A DNA stretch of 64,000 nt, taken from Karstenula rhodostoma CBS 690.94 (Eukaryota; Ascomycota; Dothideomycetes; Pleosporales; Didymosphaeriaceae). Positions 57,187 to 64,000 of the stretch are shown in pieces (the stretch's first letter is position 1; each line of letters begins with the position of its first letter). The stretch covers positions 451,709 to 515,708 of the forward strand of contig MU001510.1 of assembly GCA_010093485.1 (NCBI GenBank). Direction: 5' to 3'. The notes beneath the pieces are model-generated. The model made no database searches. It was not told where the DNA came from and saw only the letters and a program-made list of their open reading frames with translations. The position numbers were made by a program, and so were the translations under genes.

Positions 57187-58929
57187 GCAAGATTTCCTGC
57201 ACTTGGCATAGCGTTGGCGTTGATTTCATTTGTGTGATGGCGACAGGTGGTGCGAACGGATACAGATACCCCGAGCCTGCAAAGGCGTGAAGACGCGGCA
57301 TCGGCCGACGCGTTTGATCCATGTATGTCTAAGACAGGACGCATGTACACGCGAGAACAACATTAGCATAGCATTAGCATCAGCATAGCGTATGCGAGAA
57401 TGCTCAACAAAAGCAATTATACAACTCCAGTATCGCCAGTTCCTTTGTCAACTGCCATGCCTGGCTCCCTAGTCTAGCGGTGGACCAACAAGCGGGCAGC
57501 AGGGCAGCAGGGCAAATTGCACATTCGTTACATCAACCCACGGCTTACACAGACTAGCGACCTGGATCTCGAGAGTGGTTAGGTTTCGCTAGAGGTAGGA
57601 GGAAGGAGCTGGGTTAGCCCGCGAGGTGGCCGCTGTTAAAAACGCCGGCCTGGTACGGGACGCCTATGTACGCGTTAGCCAATGGTCGTGCGTAAGCGCA
57701 TTGGGCCGGACGTGTGACCGAAGACACACCAGCGAGCGAGTACGAGCACACGAGGCGAGGCGAGACGACACGACACGACACGACACGACACGACACGACA
57801 CGACACGACACGACACGACACGACACGACACGAGTCGAAGGCACTCGCCGCGCCCGTCGTCATCTCGGTGCTTCTCTGAAGGAGGCGTGGCGCGGCCGCC
57901 GTGGCGCTGGCGTTGCGTTTGCGTTGCGTTTGCGTTGCGTGGGTCGGACTGGCGCTGCACGCCTGTTCGTTCGTTCGCACGCAAATGCGAAAGTCGTGTG
58001 AAGTCCAGGTAATACGCTTGCTTGGCTTGGCTTGGCTTGGTTGTAGCTGAGCACGTTGTCGCCACGCCGTTGGCAGCGCCGCGGAGTGCGCCTGGCGTAT
58101 ACTCTGCTCGGCTTGCTCTGCAGTCCAGTATCGCATTTCCATCTCTGTTTCTATTTCCGAAGAGGAGAGAGCGAGAGTCGGGGCTATTGGATTGGACTCG
58201 GATCTCGACTCCCCTAGCGTTCCGGTCAGTCAGTCATGCCAGGCTCAGTGCGAAGGGCAGCGTGTGCGCTATCGTCGAGCCAACAGGCAAGCAAGCAAGC
58301 AAACGAAACGAACAAAGAGGCGAGGATTCCCACGGTAGCCTACCTAACTACTCACGACGCTGCGCTGCGCTGCGCACCTCGGCCATCGCCGCAGTTGCCA
58401 TGCGCTCCCCTCGTGCTCAGCGGGTCCACCTCCCACTCCAGCGTTATGCTGCGCAGGTTTTGGGGGCGGGCTACTGCACGCGCGGGCGGGAGAAGCGCGC
58501 TGGAAGGAGGGATCGGCTCCGGATGAGGTCAGAGGTCGAGCGAGGCGAAGCGTGAGGTTGCATCTTTCGGATGGGCGCGGTAGCGGTAGCGGTAGCGGTA
58601 GCGGCGTGCGGTAGGTAGGCAGGCAGGGAGAGGTGGGGCGCCAATTGGCGGGCACCGCGCGTATCGATAGATAGTCAAATGGCTAGGTCATCTATCTGTT
58701 TTTTTCTTTGTTGGTGGTGTTGGGGGGTGCGATGGGACGGGACGGCGGTGGTGCCAGGACGCGAGCCCTGGCACGCGTTCACGTGTCGCTGTTATTGCTC
58801 CGGGGGGTCACGGGAGGGGGTTGGTGTTGGTCTGATGTTGTGCTGTGTCATGGCAGGGGTGGTCCGTCTTCACGGTGCGTCATTTGAGGTCTCTCCCTCC
58901 ATGTTGGGTAGTTGGACGCGAGGCATAGC
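57187..58929. other. Repeat-bearing intergenic region
   Basis: About 1.7 kb with several simple repeats: (CGACA)13 at 57766-57830, GCGTTGCGTTT-type repeats near 57910-57935, (CTTGG)n near 58018-58040 and (CGGTAG)n near 58578-58604. Overlapping frames over these repeats are artefacts. No gene supported. Confidence 0.6.
57766..57830. repeat. Pentanucleotide microsatellite (CGACA)13
   Basis: Thirteen uninterrupted copies, opening artificial frames on both strands because the unit is not a multiple of three. Confidence 0.95.
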
Positions 58930-59292
58930 TCAAGCTCCTGTGGTCTTCAGGACTGGGAAGAAGAGCTGTTTGGATTTACATGACGAAGCCGAAGCCCCTG
59001 TTTCCCCCGCAGCTCTCTCCTCGTTGCGCTGCGTACGTACTGTGACGCCAGTGCTACGAAACCAACTTCTCCAGTACCTCGTAAGAAGCTCAGCTGTTGT
59101 CGGCACCGTTTCAAGCACGCAGTCCTTGGCGAGTTCGACTAGCAACCTGGTATCTTCCAGCGTTTCCCATCGTCTTCCTTCCCTGAAAGCAATTTCCTCC
59201 AACGTATACGGATCCCTCTCCGAGCGGCTACCTGGATGATGCTGAGCTGGCATCCGCCTGGCACTGCCACTGAAGTTGAAGTTAGCGAGCAT
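58930..59292 (-). CDS. Possible 120-aa protein, unrecognised
   Basis: ATG at 59292 (MLANFNFSGSARRM). The central part (YTLEEIAFREGRRW, then ETLEDTRLLVELAKDC) is helical and evenly charged, unlike the Ser-rich antisense frame. No domain was recognised and the C-terminus is low in complexity. It could be a relic exon, since the damaged STAND-like gene begins 150 bp away on the other strand. Confidence 0.25.
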   Translation of the reverse strand: MLANFNFSGSARRMPAQHHPGSRSERDPYTLEEIAFREGRRWETLEDTRLLVELAKDCVLETVPTTAELLTRYWRSWFRSTGVTVRTQRNEERAAGETGASASSCKSKQLFFPVLKTTGA

Positions 59293-59445
59293 CGCCTTGT
59301 CGTGTGACGGGCGATTCGAGGCAACCAATACCAAGATTGGTAGAATGGTCCAGAGCGTGTGGCTCACACGAGGCTGCCTCCCTCACCGGAGCCTTGCGCG
59401 GGGCAGTCATGCAACATTCTCGCATTGTAGTTGCACCTCTTTCCG

Positions 59446-60642
59446 ATGCTGAGTCGAGAGGGGTTTGGTCTCTCCCAAACCAAGTTTCTGTTCATGTACT
59501 CCTGGCCTTTCGTCAAAGCATGCATTGCAATGAAGAAGACACCCAGAGTTGGCGTTCGGATTGGTAAAAATGCATCTTTCCGATATCTCGTTGACCTTGC
59601 TTTTCAAAATCCGAGGAAAGAAGAAGTGCTGAATGGAGCGTTTGACGAGAGACTTGTCGACGAGCTCTCATGTACCCTCCACGCTTTGGGATTCCTGGAA
59701 GACTATTGGGGCGCCCCAGGTGGTGATCCAAAAGATATGTTTCTCGGTCTTGCGATTCAGAGAGGCTTCATAATCTATATCTCGCAGCATCTGAGATATT
59801 GTACTCCGAAGACCATCGCTTCGAAACGACCCAACTTGGGGGGGAAGACCCAATCGCTTCTGTCATGCGCTCTGAGTGTGAGCGAGATTTTTACTGGGGA
59901 AGCAAAATTGTCTAACGTCATGCTTCTCGTGCTGAAGAAAGGGAGCGATCCCAATGAAAGAGTTTCTGGCAGAACGTTTCTTTTTAGATACCTGGAGTTC
60001 CTTGCGGGGGATGGTACATACACAGTAGCGAGTCTGGAGATGGAGTATTCACGGATCCTGAAAGCGCTCCTGACTCATGGTGCAGATCCCAATGAAACAG
60101 AGGTTTCCCCTGATGGGAAAACAGAACAGCCAGTGTGGATGATCTTTGCAATGAAGTTTCTCCAGCAAGACATTCCCGAGACGATGTTCGATTTCTATCT
60201 CGAGCTGGTCGAACTCTGTCTGCTATTCCGAGCCGACCCAAATCTTGGCCAGGTATAGAGCACTTCTTGTGAAACGTTCGAAGCACATACCCCGTTTGAT
60301 AAATTTCTTGTTTGGCTGGATACCCAGCAGAAGCTGAAGTACGATTCTGTCAATCGCCAGGAAGCCGTGGCTAGGTTTTGTACAACGCTGCTCAACCATG
60401 GCGCAGACACGAGTGTTAGGATGCACCGGAAAGACGACAGTGGTTGCCAATCAGTCAGTGACATTATCGGGGCGGCCTTCGAACCTTCGCTTGCGGGCCG
60501 GATACTGGCTGCTTTGCCTCCAGACCCCACAAGTTGCACGGCGCTGCCAAAGACAGACCCGGGAATGCAACCAAAGCAAACGCCTTGGATGGCTTTGACG
60601 TGGGTTGGCGCCCTGAATCCGCTGCGGCTGTTCAGTGGTTAG
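59446..60642 (+). pseudogene. STAND/ankyrin-like C-terminal fragment with an in-frame stop
   Basis: From ATG 59446 the frame runs to TAG at 60256-60258 (270 aa) and continues in the same frame for 128 more codons to TAG at 60640-60642. The first part looks like the region after the NTPase in fungal NACHT/STAND proteins: YLVDLAFQNPRKEEV, a helical segment, then ankyrin-like units (MLLVLKKGSDPNERV and ILKALLTHGADPNETE). After the stop the pattern goes on (HTPFDKFLVWLDTQQ, FCTTLLNHGADTSVRM). No P-loop or N-terminal domain is found upstream. Two readings are possible. One is a nonsense mutation in a decayed gene. The other is a 75-nt in-phase intron at 60253-60327 (GTATAG donor, ACCCAG acceptor) that removes the stop. 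The coding look of the segment and the lack of an N-terminus favour decay. Confidence 0.6.
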
Positions 60643-60962
60643 AACGAGAAGAAGCTTTTGGTTGATACAGATGTGTTGTAGGATGGCGGCGGGGAGCACG
60701 AGGTAGAGTCTGGAAAGGTGAACATAGAGACGAGGTATAGCTCGAGCATCCAGCAGCTTCTAGGAGTAGGAGAAGGGTTTTACGATGAAGATACTCGTTG
60801 CCATCATTAATGTTGTTTCTCAACACGCAATATGTAGGATCTGTTCACCTTCGCCGCACACATTGAAAGCAGCGGCAGGGCAGCTCGGAATTAAAGCCGC
60901 GTTAAACCCTAGCGCGTTCCGCTTCAAACCTCAAAAATGTTCTGTAGCGCAGCGGCCTGCAC
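60643..60962. promoter_or_regulatory. Intergenic, presumed LAS1 promoter
   Basis: 320 bp; no element recognised. Confidence 0.5.
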
Positions 60963-62372
60963 ATGGCGCCGCAATTCGTCGTCACGCCCTGGCGAGATGC
61001 CACCGAGCTGCTTACCGTACGGCGCGATCTCTTCGCTGCAGACGACGATGTTGCGCGCGAGAGAGCGGTGAATAAGGTTTGTACTCTGCCCTCCACATTC
61101 CGAGGAGCTCCATACTAAGACACGTGCCTCAGATTATCGCATGGCGCGCGCGCAAGCTCGAACTGCCGTTGCTGCTGGAAAGCACAGCGGATATTGTCGA
61201 AGCCAAGCTGCGCGATGGTAAACATGGCGTGCCATCTCACGCGCTGAGACTGGTGTATGCGACCGCAATCTCGAGGTACCCACACACATATTCACTCCCC
61301 CGTTCTTCTCCCTCCTAACACCGCATGTAGGTTCGTGACCGGCCTCCTCGACACACAGACGGATCTCGCGCGCCTCAGCCTCCCCTCACAATCCACGCCC
61401 CAGTTCCCCGTCTCCCTCCGCGAAACCCGCCACCGCATCGTCCATCGTCATCTGCCTTCGCTTGCCGAGCTCAAGCGCGCCGCAAACGAGAGCTTGGAAT
61501 GGCTGTGGGAACACTACTGGTCGCATCTCGATGCGCTACTGGCACCTGCTGCGAGCGCGCAGCAGCTCGACGAGCGGGAAGTTAAGGAGCGGCTGCAGGG
61601 CGTGCTGAAAAGCTACGTCAAGGAGCGCAAGGCGGAGATCAAAAGCAGGCGTAAGGACGCGAGGGCCGCGGATAATGCCGTGGGGAGTTGGTTCGGGATT
61701 GGGGCGGCGGGGAGTGTGAAGGGGAAGGTGCTAGTGCATTTGCTGGTCGCGGAGAGGAACATTCTACCCGTGGCCAAGAAACTCGGGAGCAGCATGGAGG
61801 GCGCATATCTCATTTGGGCGCCGTTCGTCACCGCGCTCGGCACCATCGATTCAATGTTCTTGCAGACGCTGACGGAGCGTATGATCAATGTGCTATCCTC
61901 GCCTGAACACAGTATGGGACGTGTGGAGGATGACCCTGCGAGGGAGGGCATGTGTGCGTGGGTGGTGAGTATGTTCGGCCCGGCAGAACAGGAGTCGCGA
62001 GAGCACTCGAGGAGAAAATTGCTGGATGACGTCCTGGGTCTCTGTCTCATGACACCTACATTTTGGACGCTGAAGCTCGCGGAGGAGCTGTTGAAGGATG
62101 GAAGTGTACCTGGCAGGAAGTCATGGCTCGCGATTCTAGAAGCCGCAAAAGAGGACATAGATGAAGACGATGAAGACGATGAAGCGCACGTGCTTCCGCC
62201 CAGGCCTGAAACTAGTCCAGATGAGATGGAGGTAGATGACATTGAGTCTGGACTCCCAGTCTCGGAGTCATCGAGCGAAGCAAAGCAGATACGTGGACCA
62301 CAGAAGTATCTTGGGCTGTGGAGACCGCGGCCGATCGGCTGGGTTCCACCCGGGTGGTCAGAAGATGAATGA
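60963..62372 (+). CDS. LAS1: Las1, pre-rRNA ITS2 endoribonuclease
   Basis: Exons 60963-61076, 61133-61275, 61331-62372; 432 aa. N-terminus MAPQFVVTPWRDATELLTVRRDLF is the usual Las1 opening. It is followed by IIAWRARKLELPLLLESTADI and ALRLVYATAISRFVTGLLD. The HEPN nuclease motif R-H-x-x-x-H is intact (RHRIVH, Arg119-His120-His124). A short linker then leads to ELKRAANESLEWLWEHYW. The long C-terminal half includes an acidic stretch (DEDDEDDEAH) and ends GLWRPRPIGWVPPGWSEDE, the conserved Grc3-binding tail type. With the kinase Grc3 it cuts ITS2 during large-subunit rRNA maturation in the nucleolus and nucleoplasm. It is essential in yeast. Introns are 56 and 55 nt; intron 1 has a GTTTGT donor. 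Confidence 0.93.
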
Positions 62373-62588
62373 TACTCAAAATACATATTCTGCGATCATG
62401 TCACTTGCATACGCCCAAACTGACCAATGGGTGTCCCATTCTCAGCCTTGCATATGCACGACATTTGGCATGCGCTTCGCCTCTCCACGAACATGCAGAC
62501 TCAAGTCGTAGCCTCGAGACAAAACTGCCACCACTCCTATCGCATTCAGCATCGGGAAGAGTATCATAGTGACTCTCTTTGACAGAAT

Positions 62589-63104
62589 ATGGATCCGTTC
62601 AGCATTACCGCAGATGTCGCGGGGCTTCTCTGCCTAACCATGCAGCTGCAACAATCCTTCTCAGATTATGTGACCTCGGTCAAACACGCAATTGCAGAGT
62701 CACGAGAGTTCGTCGCAGAGCTTGGTACACTTGTTGGGGTTTTGGGGCAGCTCGAATACTTCATCGAACGGCAGGCCCGTCAAAGGAGTAAGTTGCACAA
62801 TCAACTGGTTATAAGCCCGGGTTGTGCTTGTCGCTACTGAAAACATTCATACCCCATTCATACCCCATTCATACAAATACTTCACACATGCACTCGCCAA
62901 ACATGAGTGATAACAATAGACAAGACACAACCTATCTACTCTACTTTCGACATCAACGAAACGTACGGACACGGAAAAGCCAACCATCCGACGGGAGTCG
63001 GGAAAAACATCATGCAAATATCCCCAACCGCGTACCTGGCGAAGAACTCCAAGAGAACCATCTCCCTTGATAGCCTAGCGGTCGAGGTAAACGTTCAGCC
63101 ATGA
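62589..63104 (+). CDS. Short protein carrying a HeLo-like STAND N-terminal segment, probably truncated
   Basis: ATG 62589 opens MDPFSITADVAGLLCLTMQL, then SDYVTSVKHAIAESREFVAELGTLVGVLGQLEYFI. This matches the start of the N-terminal domain of fungal STAND/NLR-like proteins (HeLo-like/Fungal_N type). A GTAAGT donor at 62788 and ATAG acceptor at 62919 (132-nt intron with an 11-bp tandem repeat inside) join in phase to exon 62920-63104, giving 127 aa. The second exon (IYSTFDINETYGHGKANH and onward) is not part of that domain and was not recognised. Full proteins normally continue with a NACHT or NB-ARC NTPase and repeats, absent here. It may be a stand-alone domain, a truncated relic, or wrongly joined. 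Confidence 0.45.
62845..62873. repeat. 11-bp tandem repeat (ATTCATACCCC), 2.7 copies
   Basis: Seen directly, within the proposed intron of the HeLo-like gene. Confidence 0.9.
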
Positions 63105-63231
63105 CGTCATCCCAAGACTACTTCATCGAACAGCCTCACGACTGCTCACTCAAGCTGCTGAGAAAATACAGCATAAAGTCTTACAGAATGTGTCACTATC
63201 AGCTTTACCGCCTCGACCAAGACCACTCAAC

Positions 63232-64000
63232 ATGCCGCCCCTCACGACCCTCCTCTCCTTCTACACGTCCCTACTCAAATCCCTCCTCACTTTAGTCTTC
63301 GCCCGCCTCTACACACCCCAAGAAACACCTCCCAGGAGCCTCAAAGGCCAAACTGCAATAGTCACGGGCGCAAACAGCGGCATCGGCCTCTCCATCGCCA
63401 TCGCCCTCGCAAAGCAAGGCGCAAATGTCTGTCTCGCCTGCCGCAACGCCGACCGCGGCGCCGCAGCCGTCTCCCACGTGGTTTCCTCCTGCGATGACGC
63501 CCCCGAGGGACACATATCCTGCCAGATGCTAGACGTAGGCGACTTAACCAGCGTGCGTATATTCTGCGAGAACTGGGACGGTGAAATCGACATGCTCGTG
63601 CACAACGCTGGCATCGCTGCACCTGCCGCGGGGAGCGCCGCGAAAAGCAGAGAGGGGCTGGATGTCATGTACACGACGAATTTCCTGGGAGGTTTCCTGA
63701 TGACGCATCTGCTCGAGAACAAGCTTGCTCCAAACGCGAGAGTGGTGCTGACTAGTTCGACGGGGAGCTACTCTGGGGCATCGTATTTCCTGCAAGCCCA
63801 CAACGAAGCTCCACCGAACCATCGTCGCTCTACACCAGGAGTTTTGGCACGCACGACCGCTAGGGTAAAAGCGCTCTTCGGCATCGCGGAGAGTTCGGCA
63901 CCGGCGTATGCACGCAGTAAGGCACAGCAGGTCCTCTTCGCTTCCCTCCTCCAGTCCCGCTTCGAGGCTTCCCACCAGACGGCTCGAACGGCCCATGCTT
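63232..64000 (+). CDS. Short-chain dehydrogenase/reductase (3' end beyond window)
   Basis: ATG 63232 (MPPLTTLLSFYTSLLKSLLTLVF), 256 codons without interruption to the window edge. The hydrophobic N-terminus could anchor it to a membrane. Cofactor loop TGANSGIG (about 49-56), then LACRNADR, suggesting NADP (Arg after the second strand). LDVGDL is followed by the NAGIA motif (about 125), and catalytic Ser in VVLTSSTGSYS and Tyr-x-x-x-Lys in YARSKAQQ are present. The layout is that of the WWOX/retinol-dehydrogenase-like (SDR7C) group common in fungi. The substrate is unknown. The start is supported by a short leader and the absence of earlier in-frame ATGs that fit. Confidence 0.88.
   Translation, partial: MPPLTTLLSFYTSLLKSLLTLVFARLYTPQETPPRSLKGQTAIVTGANSGIGLSIAIALAKQGANVCLACRNADRGAAAVSHVVSSCDDAPEGHISCQMLDVGDLTSVRIFCENWDGEIDMLVHNAGIAAPAAGSAAKSREGLDVMYTTNFLGGFLMTHLLENKLAPNARVVLTSSTGSYSGASYFLQAHNEAPPNHRRSTPGVLARTTARVKALFGIAESSAPAYARSKAQQVLFASLLQSRFEASHQTARTAHA

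Noticed and set aside
57664..58142. Frames encoding repeated SCRVVSCRVV-type peptides
   Set aside because: Direct translation of the CGACA microsatellite.

Overview
The window is nuclear DNA from a filamentous ascomycete (Pezizomycotina). The case rests on short introns (mostly 46-63 nt, longest about 130) with GTRNGY donors, CTRAC-type branch sites and YAG or AAG acceptors. It also rests on compact genes on both strands, three Zn(II)2Cys6 regulators, and fungal-restricted families (DUF6590, RTA1, SWD2/LAS1/SEC61 housekeeping genes). A dothideomycete fits the overall style, but the sequence alone does not fix the class. No prokaryotic operon, CRISPR array, rRNA, convincing tRNA or intact transposon was seen. 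All exon structures were derived by reading splice sites; spliced lengths were checked for frame.

Layout. 1-5 kb: a Rab-GAP of the GRAM-TBC type (GYP2/MDR1-like, running off the left edge), a short-chain dehydrogenase with a mitochondrial-type leader, and a tail-anchored inositol polyphosphate 5-phosphatase (INP54-like). 5-11 kb: mostly non-coding, with two weak small ORFs and an AT-rich island carrying telomere-like TTAGGG-type repeats. 11-20.4 kb: five co-oriented genes, namely an AIF/AMID-type FAD oxidoreductase, a DUF4149/TMEM205-like membrane protein with an early stop, a Zn2Cys6 regulator, a GNAT acetyltransferase and a second Zn2Cys6 regulator. 20.4-24.4 kb: no convincing gene.

24.4-33.3 kb: a coiled-coil, proline-rich unknown; a DUF6590 protein; a multispan membrane protein; a protein with four Myb/SANT-like repeats; and a secreted, extremely hydrophobic Val/Leu/Gly-rich protein. 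33.3-36.7 kb is empty. 36.7-48 kb: a GNAT acetyltransferase, the translocon subunit Sec61-alpha, an RTA1-type seven-span protein next to an UPC2-like regulator, the mitochondrial oxaloacetate carrier OAC1, and head-to-head with it the COMPASS/CPF WD-repeat subunit Swd2. 48-56.1 kb: 8 kb with no supportable gene, ending in GC-rich low-complexity DNA. 56.1-64 kb: a disordered unknown protein, simple repeats, a damaged STAND/ankyrin-like gene, LAS1 (pre-rRNA endonuclease), a short gene carrying only a HeLo-like STAND N-terminus, and a second SDR cut by the right edge.

How genes may work together: most are independent single-copy cell-biology genes. Groupings that may mean something are the UPC2-like/RTA1 pair (sterol and lipid stress), the regulator-flanked oxidoreductase/TMEM205 block at 11-20 kb, and the two STAND-type remnants on either side of LAS1. 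All three groupings are inferences from adjacency.
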